A DNA stretch of 64,000 bases from a bacterium (GCA_018662325.1 JABJGM010000007.1:1-64000); one strand, 5' to 3'; numbered from the stretch's first letter, positions 26,626 to 37,615 are shown. Numbers and translations are program-made. The notes: generated by a model not told the origin, from the sequence alone.

Positions 26626-29600
26626 TCATGGAGCCGGTACAGGTGTTACTCCTGCAATATTTACACCAGTAACATTAATCGTACCATCAATCTTATAATT
26701 TGAATTAACAGTAATTGTAAAAGATTGATTAACTACCGTAAAAGGATTAGCAAGATCTGCAGGATCAGCAATTCTTTTAACAAATAGCTCAGCATCTAAA
26801 TCATCAGCTGTAAAAGCAAAGTCTAATTCAAAAGTAGTATCACCATTTTGATCTGCAAAACAAATTGGATCATCATTATCACTAGAATCCAAATCTAAAC
26901 AATATTGATATTCCGGACTAACAAAACTTGCGTTCGAAACAAAAGATAAACTTAAATTCAAATCAGAATCCAATAGAGGTTCAGCAGATAAAATAATATC
27001 ACCAATCTTTTCAAATGAATCAATATCAATGTTATTTACAGTAGCACCTGGGTCTGGAGTATAAGTGAATTCTAAACTAGAATCCTCAAAAGTAACATTT
27101 GATGTAATTGAATCTCCAACACTAACACCATCAGCTTCCACAGAATAATTAACAGCATAATTTTCACCATTTGCATCAGTATCTAATGTTTTAATATAAA
27201 CTTCAATTGGAAGTGTCAAATCAAAAGGATTATGAGCTGGAAAAACAGAATACGTTGATTCATCAGGAATGTTGATGGCGTTAAAGTTGTCACCCTGCTT
27301 TAAAACAATAGATCTTAAAGGTTGATCTTCACCTATTTCTAACTTTAAAACATCACCACCATTACTAGCATCATATAAAGCATCATTGATTAAAATTTTA
27401 CCTAAAAATTCTTCACCTGGAGCATCAAATAAGTAAGCATTAGCAGCTAATGGAGAAGCAATTCTATTATTTGTTTCATCTACAAAAGAAATAATTGGGT
27501 TTAATGATGCAGAAAACATTCTACTATTAACAGAATTAAAATCATCAAGAGAAAGACTTTCATCTTCAGGTGTAGCTTCATCATCAGCAACAATAGTAAT
27601 TTCTAAATCAGCATTGGTAATTAGTTCAATTGCCTCAATTTCTAAACTATCTTCAACCAAATCGATATCAGCAGCGGGTTTAAATTGCATTACAAGTGGA
27701 TACATAAAGTTATCCATGTTAGCAGTTTTTAACGATGGGTTAAAATAATACTCATCAGAGTCAGCCAAAAGCGAACTAGCTAATGAATATAAGTTTGAAC
27801 CTTCAATTTTATTTAAAGCAATATCGTTTTGATCATCTGGTAAATCTAAATAGATAGAATCAACAATATCTGATGATTCATCAGTTAAACTCACTAGTAG
27901 TTCATATACTTCAACATCCTCATTATATTCGCCTTCAAGATCTAAAAGAATAATTTGTCTATCCTGATTTAAAGTATCTAAATCAACATAACCTAAAACA
28001 TTCGAAGTATCATAAGAAGTTAAATTAGTCTCAGAATCTGAAATTCTAACCTCAACAGCTTCTGGTAACTCAACACCAGCAACAATAGTTGTTAAATCAT
28101 ATAAAGCTTCATCCAGTCCATTTTTAAATGAAATTGAACTAGTTAGCATATTCCCATCAATTTCCACATCTGAATACTCAACTAAATTGTTAGTTTCAAC
28201 CGGTAAATCCCCTACCTTATTAACAAAACTTAAAGCTGTTACAGTATCAGCTGGAATAACAGAGTCAGGAGAATCAATATCGTAAAAGAAAGTCAAATAA
28301 TCAACAGACTTAGAAGATAAATTTCTAATACTTTTAGTTGTAAGATTAAATTCAGTATTACTTAAAATATCAAATCCTATTAAAGGTGTAGTAATAAAGT
28401 TAACAAGTTTAGTTACCGTTCCAGCAAATGGACTCATCACATCAACACTTGAGTAAGCATAGGCATGTGTAGCTCCATTAGCTTCAAAAGAAGTAGCTTT
28501 TTGAATTCGAGTATTAATTTGATTAACTGAAGAATCTAAATATAAATCAATCAAAACATCACTCGAATCAACCGGAGGGTTATCAAGAGAAATCGCATGA
28601 AAATCTATTGTTAAAGTTTGAGTATCAAAATTGTTCAACCTAACCGCACGTTTAATGGCATCTAAAGTTTTAAAATTAATTTTAGATTCAAAACCCGTAG
28701 CTGTTAATTCCATTGGAACAGAAACTTGCGTAGTTTGTCCATCTGCATAAATTTTAGCAGACATCGAGCTAAACCATTCATCAGCATTTACAAGTTGACC
28801 TTTAATTGCATACAAGTTTAAAGAATCTCTAGTTAAATCATCTAAATCTTGATTAACACCTAAATCAGCGTCAGGTAATAAGTTGGCAACTTGATTTAAA
28901 TTTATTTCATAAGATCCAATTTTTCTTTCTTGATCATCACCACCAAGGGAAACTAAGAATCGATTTGGATTACTAACGTTACTAGATTTAGTAATATAAT
29001 TTATTGTTGAGTTACCACTTATAGCAATTGGCTCTGGATAAGCATCCATACTTGCTAGTACAGTTGGACTTAATGGAGCATCCACTAAAGCAGGTTTAAG
29101 TGAAACATAAACATACAAAGATTTACCATCTAAAGTATTATCTAAAGTTAAATCATCAAAATCTAAATTTGAAGTTATATACTCGCCTATTCGTGTATCA
29201 TCTAAATAAACTAAAGCTTTGTCTAAATAGTCCTCTAGTCCATTTAAATCTAATTTACTTAAAGTTGAAGTACCCGTAACTGCATCAAATTTAAAATCAA
29301 TAATTTTTACAAAATCGTTATTTGAAACTAATTCGTTATCAGCTCCAATCAAAGAACCTAAAGTATCGTTTCCAGATTGTGCTTGTTCAACACCATTTGC
29401 TACAAAAGTCTTATTTTCATTCGATAAATAATTATAAGCTTGCCCTTGCTCTATTGAATTATTTGTATAATCAAAACTAAATTCTACCGGCTGATCCCCT
29501 CCAGTATTTCCACTTGTGTTTCCACCAGTGTTAGATCCTGATCCACAAACATCCGAAGGTCCAAAAGTACCTTGGGAGTTTGCCACTGAAGAGCATCCCA

Positions 29601-30474
29601 TAGTTTGACCACCAGTAGTTGCACTTGAATTATTAGTTGATCCATTACCTTGGGAACCAGAAGTTGATCCTCCATTCATTGGATCTGAAGAATTTCTAGT
29701 AAAATCAACTTTAAACCAATAGTAACCATCATGAGCTAAACCATTTGTAGCATCTAAAGTGACAGAAGTTGGAGAAAAGAAATAAGAAGCCGCATAAGCT
29801 TTTGTAATTCTTCCATCCTTAAATCCTTGCGGAGCAGGAGCTAAATACCAACCAATATTTAAACCAGAAGATTGTCTAAAAGTAGGGTTATCAAATGATC
29901 TATTACAAACATCATTTCTATTTAAAGATTGAACTACAAACACAGTTCCAGCTTTTATAGTAGAGTTTAAATTATCTCTTTGAGTTCCTTCATAATAATC
30001 CGATAAATACTCTACAAATTTATAAGGAGAAGCAAAGCTTCCTGGTAAAGTTTCATCGTAACCAACTATAATATAATTTGAGTTGTCTTTTTTAATTGAA
30101 GCTAGAGCGTTATTTAAAGTAGTGTCATTGTTAACATGAAATAAAAAATAATGACCACTATCAACATTAGGAGTTATTGCTCCCATAGTTTGAGTTGTTC
30201 CATCCGAACAAGAATAGCTTGGTAAATCCGAATTAGTAACTGTTGCAAGCGCCCCAGTTAAATCTGAACTTTCGATTGGACTTGGCGGAACATTAAATTT
30301 TTCCAGCTCACGCTCAGCCATATCATCAAATGATGCGTATAAGCCTGCAGCAATCAAAAGCACCAAAAGCCCACCTAAAAGGTAAGCTTTGGAAACATTA
30401 TTTTTATTCTTAGATTTTTTAGCTTTACTTTTCAAGAAATTTCTCCCTCCAAGTAAATTCATTAATTTTTTCAT
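26626..30474 (-). CDS. giant membrane-anchored surface protein, 1282 aa, ends in TGA
   Basis: A basic cytoplasmic segment (about residues 1-28) precedes one membrane helix ('AYLLGGLLVLLIAAGLYA'), then 'VPPSPIESSDLTGAL', the hallmark of the surface family. An ectodomain ending in 'GYYWFKVDF' (about residue 260) matches the paralogs, followed by a Ser/Gly/Asn/Thr linker with a Cys pair ('MGCSSVANS...DVCGSG') and about 900 residues of beta-rich modules with acidic, Val/Leu/Asp-rich sequence. The protein ends with a Pro-rich 'GVTPVPAP' and TGA, one of only two TGA stops in the window; the frame then runs on into a TIM-barrel domain. Own promoter at 30500-30528. Likely displayed on the cell surface; function unknown. 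Confidence 0.8.
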   Translation of the reverse strand: MKKLMNLLGGRNFLKSKAKKSKNKNNVSKAYLLGGLLVLLIAAGLYASFDDMAERELEKFNVPPSPIESSDLTGALATVTNSDLPSYSCSDGTTQTMGAITPNVDSGHYFLFHVNNDTTLNNALASIKKDNSNYIIVGYDETLPGSFASPYKFVEYLSDYYEGTQRDNLNSTIKAGTVFVVQSLNRNDVCNRSFDNPTFRQSSGLNIGWYLAPAPQGFKDGRITKAYAASYFFSPTSVTLDATNGLAHDGYYWFKVDFTRNSSDPMNGGSTSGSQGNGSTNNSSATTGGQTMGCSSVANSQGTFGPSDVCGSGSNTGGNTSGNTGGDQPVEFSFDYTNNSIEQGQAYNYLSNENKTFVANGVEQAQSGNDTLGSLIGADNELVSNNDFVKIIDFKFDAVTGTSTLSKLDLNGLEDYLDKALVYLDDTRIGEYITSNLDFDDLTLDNTLDGKSLYVYVSLKPALVDAPLSPTVLASMDAYPEPIAISGNSTINYITKSSNVSNPNRFLVSLGGDDQERKIGSYEINLNQVANLLPDADLGVNQDLDDLTRDSLNLYAIKGQLVNADEWFSSMSAKIYADGQTTQVSVPMELTATGFESKINFKTLDAIKRAVRLNNFDTQTLTIDFHAISLDNPPVDSSDVLIDLYLDSSVNQINTRIQKATSFEANGATHAYAYSSVDVMSPFAGTVTKLVNFITTPLIGFDILSNTEFNLTTKSIRNLSSKSVDYLTFFYDIDSPDSVIPADTVTALSFVNKVGDLPVETNNLVEYSDVEIDGNMLTSSISFKNGLDEALYDLTTIVAGVELPEAVEVRISDSETNLTSYDTSNVLGYVDLDTLNQDRQIILLDLEGEYNEDVEVYELLVSLTDESSDIVDSIYLDLPDDQNDIALNKIEGSNLYSLASSLLADSDEYYFNPSLKTANMDNFMYPLVMQFKPAADIDLVEDSLEIEAIELITNADLEITIVADDEATPEDESLSLDDFNSVNSRMFSASLNPIISFVDETNNRIASPLAANAYLFDAPGEEFLGKILINDALYDASNGGDVLKLEIGEDQPLRSIVLKQGDNFNAINIPDESTYSVFPAHNPFDLTLPIEVYIKTLDTDANGENYAVNYSVEADGVSVGDSITSNVTFEDSSLEFTYTPDPGATVNNIDIDSFEKIGDIILSAEPLLDSDLNLSLSFVSNASFVSPEYQYCLDLDSSDNDDPICFADQNGDTTFELDFAFTADDLDAELFVKRIADPADLANPFTVVNQSFTITVNSNYKIDGTINVTGVNIAGVTPVPAP

Positions 30475-30499
30475 GTTAACATTTTTTATAAATCATTTA

Positions 30500-30528
30500 A
30501 TTATATCATAACCATTCTAAATATTCAA
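30500..30528 (-). promoter_or_regulatory. promoter of the 1282-aa surface protein gene
   Basis: Minus strand TTGAAT, 17-base spacer, TATAAT in the 58-base gap after the previous surface gene; so this gene is transcribed on its own. Confidence 0.65.
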
Positions 30529-30532
30529 ACCA

Positions 30533-33500
30533 CTACAAACCTGAATCTTCAATACTTTCTGTAACAGGTGAGCCAATAAAGAATTCAATATCGTCAATAG
30601 ACGTATAACTCGAGATCCAAGTAATAAATTCAGTATCTCGAACAAATCGATTAACACTATCAAAATCTATAAGAAAAGGAGAAAAACCATCAGTTAAATC
30701 CAAAACATTATTATTATTTTCATCATGGTAAAAAATCACATCAGGAGTAAACACTTCATCTTCATCATCAACATAATCAAGTGTAATAATCAAAGAACTA
30801 TAACTAGAGAAATCATTAGCTAAATTAGATTGCGTAATGTTTAAACCAGCAAACAAGAGACCATCATCACTATCAGCAAGAACAAAATTGGTTCCATCAT
30901 CTTTCATCAATTCAATCTTGTAAGACTCTAAAATACCCTGAAGATTATTTTGTATAACATATTCAAATCTATTATTACCTAAAGTATCAAAAAGGTTAAA
31001 CCTAACACTATTCATAACTTCAGGCATATTGAAATCAATAGTATATTCGTATCTTCTATCAATATTATCTATAACCCTATAATTCCAAGCTGATCCAAAT
31101 CTATAAACATCTAAATTAAAATCTTTTGCAACATTAAGTTGATCTATTAAATTATCATTTTCTTCTGTACCTGTACCAACAATAAATGATTGATTAACTT
31201 CAAAAGAAAAAAGATCAAAATTAAAATAGTTATCTGATCGTAAACTTACAAAATCAAAAAGTGTAAAATCTTTAAATCCGAAACCTTGGTTTACCCAATC
31301 ATTTCCAATAGCACCATAATTAGAAATATCATTTAATTCAATATGAGTATTATTGATATAAAGTTTACCAATAGGATCAGAAGCAGACAAATATTCAGGA
31401 CGTCCTTCTGAGTTAATAATCAAATCGTCTTTTTCTTGAACAAAGCTAAATAAATCACTTTCATCACATTCAACATCACCATCTACAGCATTTACATCCA
31501 GAAGAATTACAGCTTGATGTTGTGTATAGTTATCTGGCATATCAAGAGGGTCACCATTAAGATCAGTTACATTTACAGTAAGTATAATTGTACCAGAATA
31601 CAATAGTGAAGTATCTAAGGTTAAAGGGAAGGAATAAGAATCTAAAGGATCAATTTCTAATTCTTCTTGAGGCTCAAAAAGATTTGGATTATTTATGTTA
31701 GTACTAAAATCATCACCTAAATTATAATTAAGTTCAGAACCTTGAGGATCAGTTATTTCAACTTCAACAGAACTTAACAAAACAGGTTGTGAAAAACGAT
31801 TTAAAACTGTAATTGGTACAACTCTACTTACTTGCCCCCCATAAACACAATATGGAAGTTGAGTTGTCTCAAAATATTCAAAGTTTACTACATTAGATGA
31901 AGCAACTAAAATATTTTCTGGAGCAACTACATTCCCACAGTTTTCTGATTCAACTACAAAAGTATTCGCAGTTAGAATTGAAGCAGGGGAAATAGATACA
32001 TCTTCATCTAAAGTTAATTCATATTCAAAACTTTGTCCTTCTACGCTAAAATCTTCAACTAAAGGTAAATCATTAAGAGGATTAAAAAACAAAGTGTAAG
32101 AACTAGATGAATTCGCACGTAGCACATCATTAAGAGAATTAAAATCAGCAGAACGATCACTGTCATACACAAAACCATCTGGATCTGTAAAATCAAACTT
32201 AAAGAAAGTATCACCTTCAGGATTGACAGTGAACATATCTAAATCTTCATCCGTTGGATTGTAGACTGTGTAGATAAATGCTAAAGATTGATCTTCATCT
32301 AAAGCACAATGCTCTTGCATCAATTCAACACCAGTAACCACAAGTCCTTCACAATCAGATATGTCATTTGTAATAAAATATCGTGCAGCATCAGGAGCAG
32401 CAACAGTTCTATTATTAGGGAAACCTAAAGCAATACTAGTTAATTGAACAATTTGTGAATCATCAGAGTCAGCAAACTCTAAACTAATTAAATGATTCCG
32501 GTTAGCAGCTAAATTAACACCATCAAATGTAATTGTATTAGTAGTGTCATCAAAAGCAAAATTATTAACACCAGCACCATTAACTTTAAGTTTAGTAAAA
32601 TCTGGAACAACTGAACCTGCTGCAGGAGTAAATGAAAGACTATTTAATAAAGTTGCATCTTGAGTATTATTATTATAAACCATATCAATACTAAAATCAG
32701 AGTCAACTTCAGCTAAACAAGTATTTAAACTTTGTTGTAGGTCAATCACAGATAAAGATTCAGAAGATCTAAAGCAATCATCATTAAATTCAATCTTAAA
32801 GACTGCTCCACCTTCATTATTACCTAATTCATAAAGAGGATTTTCCTCAGATAAACTGAGTTCAAAATTTAATTCAGCAACTAATTGCTTAGTTATTCTC
32901 AATTTATAAACATTCATACCAGGTTCTAAATTTAAGTTAATTAATCCACCAACAAATTCTCGTCCATTAAGAGTGATAATATCTGTTCTATCAGGTACTG
33001 GTTCGTCTTGAATAAATAAGCTTAGGCTAGCGGCTAGTGACTCACTATGACCATTAGAAATTCTAACATCATGTTCATAATAATTTCTTAAACCATCAAT
33101 ATCAGTACAAACAAGCTCAGAAATAACACCCTCTCCATTTTCAGCTCCCTCAACAATTGGAAGTAAATTTATAACACCTTGTTCAGGACAAATTTCTTGA
33201 TTATCACTAAAGTCATGAATAATTTCTTCATTAAAACCAAGATTATTAATTGCAACAGCAGTTATTTGAATACCATATTCATTATCAAATTGAGAATTAA
33301 ATTTTAAGACTAAAGAATCTCCAGGATCTACAGTCAATCCTGTACGCTGAGCATCAAAAGTTAAAAGATTGTCATTAACATCATATACTCCAGGAATAGT
33401 TATTCTTCCTGAAACATCAGAAATAGATGTTTCTATACCACCATCAGAAATTCCAGCCTTAAATACAATTTTATCAATTTCAAGCGGTTCATCTTTAGGA

Positions 33501-36500
33501 TTGAAAATCACCAAATCAGAAGTCAAATTATAATCTGGGCTTAATAATGGACAAGCTGAATCAGTTGCATCAAAAGCCACAATTTGTACGGCACCCTGAC
33601 ATTCAACGAAATTAATATCAGTAGTAACTTCATTAAGATTAAATACTTCAATATCAAGACCATCAACATCTAAAACAACATTCAAAATATTAGCATTAAA
33701 ACGTAAAGCTTCATCACTATCTGAAGAATAAACAATATCAAATACATTTCTACCAACTTCTAAATTAACTGGTGAAGCACTAAAATCAAAAGTCAATGCT
33801 TGAATATTAAGGGTACCAGCAACATCATTTATACTTACAACTAAATCATCTGGAATTGCTTCCGAATAATTAAGAGTAATACCAGTTAAACTTTGAACGG
33901 AGTCAGTTGTATTGTTAATCACTAATCTTTGATCAAGAGTTTGATCAACTTCATCAATGTCATAACAAGCAGATTTTTCAACAGCTTCTACAGACTCAAC
34001 CGAAACAGTACCAGGATCCGGACACTCCAAATCAAAACTTTGTCTAAAAGTAAACTGACCATTTTCTCCAACTAACAATTCATCATTATTATAAAAGTTG
34101 ATTTGTTTATATAAAAAATTATAATCAGTACCATCAGTAATATTAATCTTAAAATCTTTTGCAGAATTTGCTGGAATTGAAACTTGTCGAAAACTTATTT
34201 TTTCTTGAGTAGCAGGAGTAAGAAGTAAGTCAGTAGTTTCAACAGGATCAGTATTCAATCCATCAACAGTAAAATTCATAGCGATTGGAATACGTCGACC
34301 AGGCGGTAATAACTGACGCAACATTCGAATATTATTCACATCAATAGCTTCATCAGTAGGGTTAATCAAAGTTAATACTATTGAAGTTGGATCAAAATCC
34401 TGTGGTGATAAATCAGGACAATATTGATTAAGTCCCTTATTAGAAACAACATGCACAAAAGGAGCACTATCATCACTACAATCTAAATCAGAATCTACTT
34501 CAAATCTAGCTTCATTTTGACTTGTATTATATTCGCCAGAACTACCACCAATAGAATAAGTAACTTGCTTAACTTTAAAATCAAATTGAACATTTTCAGC
34601 AGGATCAAAAGTAGCATCAAAACTTAAAAGATTTCTTCCTGGTAGAATAGTTTGACCTAAGAATTTTACAGTAGTTCTATCACCACCCATTACTCCATCA
34701 AGAAAATTAACATCATCAGGTAAAGCTTGATCAAAAACTAATTTAACAGTTGCACCAACAACAACATCTGGATTGCTACTATTTAACACAACTTCAACAG
34801 GAATTGAATCACCAGAAACTTCCTCAATATTTTGACAGAAATTTCTACTTATAGAATTCACAGCAGAAACATTATACAATGGTGGAACAATCGGACATAA
34901 ATTATTATTAACTACAAAGTTATAATTTAATTCAACATCAACATCAACATTAGCTCCAACAATATCATTTAAAGTCAAAGTTATATCTCCAGTCGCACCA
35001 ACTTGATTAGAAGAAACTAAAACTTCAAAGACCTGTGACCCATCTATAGGAAAAGCAGCTGGAACAGCTAAGTTGAATACTACTGTAGTACTATCCTCAG
35101 AAACATTACCATCAACTGTATTACCTGCATATTTTAATTGATAAGTAAGAACTCGTAAGTTAGCATTTTCAGAAGGGGTAATATCAAAAGTAAGTGATGA
35201 AACTTCATAATCACTTTCTTCATCTGTTTCAACAACTAAAAATGAATTACTCAAAGTACCATGAACATCTTGATCACAAACTTCAGAAGAATCACTACCA
35301 CCAAATAAACTACTAAAAATAACATCCGATTCAACTTCTGGAATACATACATCAGTAAACCTGATAGCATAAGCAACAGGATTAACATCAGAAATATCAG
35401 TCGAATATAAAGTTTCAACAATAGACTGATTATCAAATTTACCTACAACGTTTAAACCAATAACCTTAAGCGGCATAGGTTCTCCATCTATATTAAACAA
35501 TTTTAAATCAAAAACATTTGATGAATTTTGAGCTAACTCAATTGGATTCTCAAATGTAAAGACTAATCTAGTCCCCCCAACCGGAATCGATCCTGTAACA
35601 CCATTAAAAGTAGAATTAACAACATCAAGACCATTAAGGTTATCAAAATTTAAAGTCACTTCTGTTATACTTACTGCTTGTTGATAAGTATTTGTTAAAG
35701 TTAAGTTTGAACCAACAAATCTTCTTCCAACATTTAGTAAATCACCACATTGATTAGTTTCATCAGGCATTAAAGTCGAAACCACTAATTTTTCATTAGG
35801 TACAGGTATCTGTGGAATTAAACATGGAATCCCAGATTCATACAATCTAATATCCGCTTCATTTCCATACACAAAACTTACTTCAAATTCTGGATCAACG
35901 TTATCCGCTGGTGTAATATCAAAGTTAATTCTTCTAGTAAAATCAAAATTATTATCAGAAGAATTTTGAATACCAACTCTAATAGTAAATACATTTGAAC
36001 TATCATCGGTAGTCACAGATTGTAGAGAAATAGGATTATTTGCAGTCAGAACCCCAGTTTCAGAATTATATGTAAAACCTTCTAAGCTTGCCTCTGGAAA
36101 AATAGCAGGACCTTCATTACTTAAACCTAAATCAATAGAATTCAAACTTAAAGCTTGATTATAATTATTAATTAAGGCAACTCTTAAATCCACATAATCA
36201 ATCGCATTTGAATTTCCACAAACATCAACAAAAACATCTGTATCAAAATGTAGAACATTTACTGTATTCATAAAAAAATCTTGACCACCAGGTTCAACAA
36301 TTGGATTTTCAGGAGCTTGACCATTTTCAAGAGCTTGATTTTCTTGAGCTTGCTGCCCAGGATTTTGGTCAGAATTTAAAGAAGCCAATAAAGCTCCAAT
36401 TACTTCTGGATTATCAGTTTCAATATTTGCATCAAGTCTATTACAAGATGAACTTAAATCACCAATCGAATTACCTGATCCCATTAAAGAATTATAACAA

Positions 36501-37453
36501 TTAACATCAATATCTCCAATTGAAGTATTAGTTTGATTAATTACAGTTCTAGCACGATCGGCATCTCTTGCTTGAGTAGCATTACCTCTTTCAGGAACAG
36601 ATGGACTACCAACAGTGGTAGATGGACTACTTACATCTCCAGTATCTGCAACTTGCGAATCTTGATCACTTGGTACAGCCGGTATATCTGAACTACCAAA
36701 ATCTCTAACACTTACCCAATAGATAGCATTTTCATTAACTTCAAATTCTGATTCCCTATTCAGTCTATAAACTTCTGTAAAACTACCATCCATATTATAT
36801 TTATAAGCTATAAAAACCTTATAACCATATGGTAACTCCAAAGAATTTTGTGGAGTTAAATAAACATAGTGCCAACCTTGTTTATTTAAAGATACTAAGC
36901 CATTACCCATTTCGGCTGTAGTAGGATTTTCTTGATAATTATATTCACCTCCACTATAAGCAATTAAAACTTGGTTTCTAGGAATAACTGTATCCATATC
37001 AAAACCGTTAAAACTAAAATTAGAGGAATAATTAGATTCATAATATTCAAGTGGATAAACAAAATAATTATTTGATCCATTACTATGTCCAAAACTCAAA
37101 AACCTAAATTGCCCCGGAACCTCAACTTCATTTACAACCATAGTACTATTAATACCATCTATACGCCCTAAAAATTCTCCAAAAGTTTGATCTCGATCAG
37201 AATAAAAATAGGTTTTGGAATCGGCATTAGCAGAAACCGTATTACTAACATCACCTGTAAAGTCAGGAGAATTTACATCATAATAGTAAGCAGCACCAGA
37301 TCCCGTAGTTAGGGCTCCAGTTAATTCACTATTGGCTTCTAACTCAGGTGGAGTTTGAGAGTCTAGCTTTGTGCTCTGCAAATAAAATGCAGCAGCTAAT
37401 ACTACAACAATCGACAATGCGACAGAGAGTATACGATTCCTTAGTTTTGGCAT
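30533..37453 (-). CDS. giant membrane-anchored surface protein with tandem two-cysteine beta modules, 2306 aa
   Basis: Short basic N-terminus, one membrane helix ('ILSVALSIVVVLAAAFYL'), then 'TPPELEANSELTGAL' and an ectodomain ending 'AIYWVSVRDF' (about residue 252). The family cysteine motif 'NCYNSLMGSG..IGDLSSSCN' lies near residue 320-340. From about residue 400 to 1950 the protein is a chain of roughly ten beta-rich modules of 110-140 residues; each starts with a Cys ('ECPDPG', 'DCSDDS', 'VECQGA', 'EICPEQ', 'SDCEGL') and has a second Cys 15-30 residues later. These could be stacked Ig-like folds locked by disulfides, forming a long stalk. A distinct 350-residue C-terminal domain follows. 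Ends in TAG. Adhesion is a guess from architecture only. Confidence 0.82.
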   Translation of the reverse strand: MPKLRNRILSVALSIVVVLAAAFYLQSTKLDSQTPPELEANSELTGALTTGSGAAYYYDVNSPDFTGDVSNTVSANADSKTYFYSDRDQTFGEFLGRIDGINSTMVVNEVEVPGQFRFLSFGHSNGSNNYFVYPLEYYESNYSSNFSFNGFDMDTVIPRNQVLIAYSGGEYNYQENPTTAEMGNGLVSLNKQGWHYVYLTPQNSLELPYGYKVFIAYKYNMDGSFTEVYRLNRESEFEVNENAIYWVSVRDFGSSDIPAVPSDQDSQVADTGDVSSPSTTVGSPSVPERGNATQARDADRARTVINQTNTSIGDIDVNCYNSLMGSGNSIGDLSSSCNRLDANIETDNPEVIGALLASLNSDQNPGQQAQENQALENGQAPENPIVEPGGQDFFMNTVNVLHFDTDVFVDVCGNSNAIDYVDLRVALINNYNQALSLNSIDLGLSNEGPAIFPEASLEGFTYNSETGVLTANNPISLQSVTTDDSSNVFTIRVGIQNSSDNNFDFTRRINFDITPADNVDPEFEVSFVYGNEADIRLYESGIPCLIPQIPVPNEKLVVSTLMPDETNQCGDLLNVGRRFVGSNLTLTNTYQQAVSITEVTLNFDNLNGLDVVNSTFNGVTGSIPVGGTRLVFTFENPIELAQNSSNVFDLKLFNIDGEPMPLKVIGLNVVGKFDNQSIVETLYSTDISDVNPVAYAIRFTDVCIPEVESDVIFSSLFGGSDSSEVCDQDVHGTLSNSFLVVETDEESDYEVSSLTFDITPSENANLRVLTYQLKYAGNTVDGNVSEDSTTVVFNLAVPAAFPIDGSQVFEVLVSSNQVGATGDITLTLNDIVGANVDVDVELNYNFVVNNNLCPIVPPLYNVSAVNSISRNFCQNIEEVSGDSIPVEVVLNSSNPDVVVGATVKLVFDQALPDDVNFLDGVMGGDRTTVKFLGQTILPGRNLLSFDATFDPAENVQFDFKVKQVTYSIGGSSGEYNTSQNEARFEVDSDLDCSDDSAPFVHVVSNKGLNQYCPDLSPQDFDPTSIVLTLINPTDEAIDVNNIRMLRQLLPPGRRIPIAMNFTVDGLNTDPVETTDLLLTPATQEKISFRQVSIPANSAKDFKINITDGTDYNFLYKQINFYNNDELLVGENGQFTFRQSFDLECPDPGTVSVESVEAVEKSACYDIDEVDQTLDQRLVINNTTDSVQSLTGITLNYSEAIPDDLVVSINDVAGTLNIQALTFDFSASPVNLEVGRNVFDIVYSSDSDEALRFNANILNVVLDVDGLDIEVFNLNEVTTDINFVECQGAVQIVAFDATDSACPLLSPDYNLTSDLVIFNPKDEPLEIDKIVFKAGISDGGIETSISDVSGRITIPGVYDVNDNLLTFDAQRTGLTVDPGDSLVLKFNSQFDNEYGIQITAVAINNLGFNEEIIHDFSDNQEICPEQGVINLLPIVEGAENGEGVISELVCTDIDGLRNYYEHDVRISNGHSESLAASLSLFIQDEPVPDRTDIITLNGREFVGGLINLNLEPGMNVYKLRITKQLVAELNFELSLSEENPLYELGNNEGGAVFKIEFNDDCFRSSESLSVIDLQQSLNTCLAEVDSDFSIDMVYNNNTQDATLLNSLSFTPAAGSVVPDFTKLKVNGAGVNNFAFDDTTNTITFDGVNLAANRNHLISLEFADSDDSQIVQLTSIALGFPNNRTVAAPDAARYFITNDISDCEGLVVTGVELMQEHCALDEDQSLAFIYTVYNPTDEDLDMFTVNPEGDTFFKFDFTDPDGFVYDSDRSADFNSLNDVLRANSSSSYTLFFNPLNDLPLVEDFSVEGQSFEYELTLDEDVSISPASILTANTFVVESENCGNVVAPENILVASSNVVNFEYFETTQLPYCVYGGQVSRVVPITVLNRFSQPVLLSSVEVEITDPQGSELNYNLGDDFSTNINNPNLFEPQEELEIDPLDSYSFPLTLDTSLLYSGTIILTVNVTDLNGDPLDMPDNYTQHQAVILLDVNAVDGDVECDESDLFSFVQEKDDLIINSEGRPEYLSASDPIGKLYINNTHIELNDISNYGAIGNDWVNQGFGFKDFTLFDFVSLRSDNYFNFDLFSFEVNQSFIVGTGTEENDNLIDQLNVAKDFNLDVYRFGSAWNYRVIDNIDRRYEYTIDFNMPEVMNSVRFNLFDTLGNNRFEYVIQNNLQGILESYKIELMKDDGTNFVLADSDDGLLFAGLNITQSNLANDFSSYSSLIITLDYVDDEDEVFTPDVIFYHDENNNNVLDLTDGFSPFLIDFDSVNRFVRDTEFITWISSYTSIDDIEFFIGSPVTESIEDSGL

Positions 37454-37540
37454 GGGTAGGTTTATATTAAAATATAGTTTAAAAAAATTATTTCATATTA
37501 AATAAAGACAGAGAAATCCAAATTTAATTGAAATCTTTAC

Positions 37541-37569
37541 ATTATATCAAAAAAATAGCGAAATATCAA
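37541..37569 (-). promoter_or_regulatory. promoter of the 2306-aa surface protein gene, with about 80-nt leader
   Basis: Minus strand TTGATA, 17-base spacer, TATAAT. Predicted RNA start is about 80 bases before the ATG, a longer leader than for most genes here. Confidence 0.6.
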
Positions 37570-37615
37570 TTCTGATTAATTTACAAGGCAAAATACACAT
37601 AAAAGCTTTAACTCA

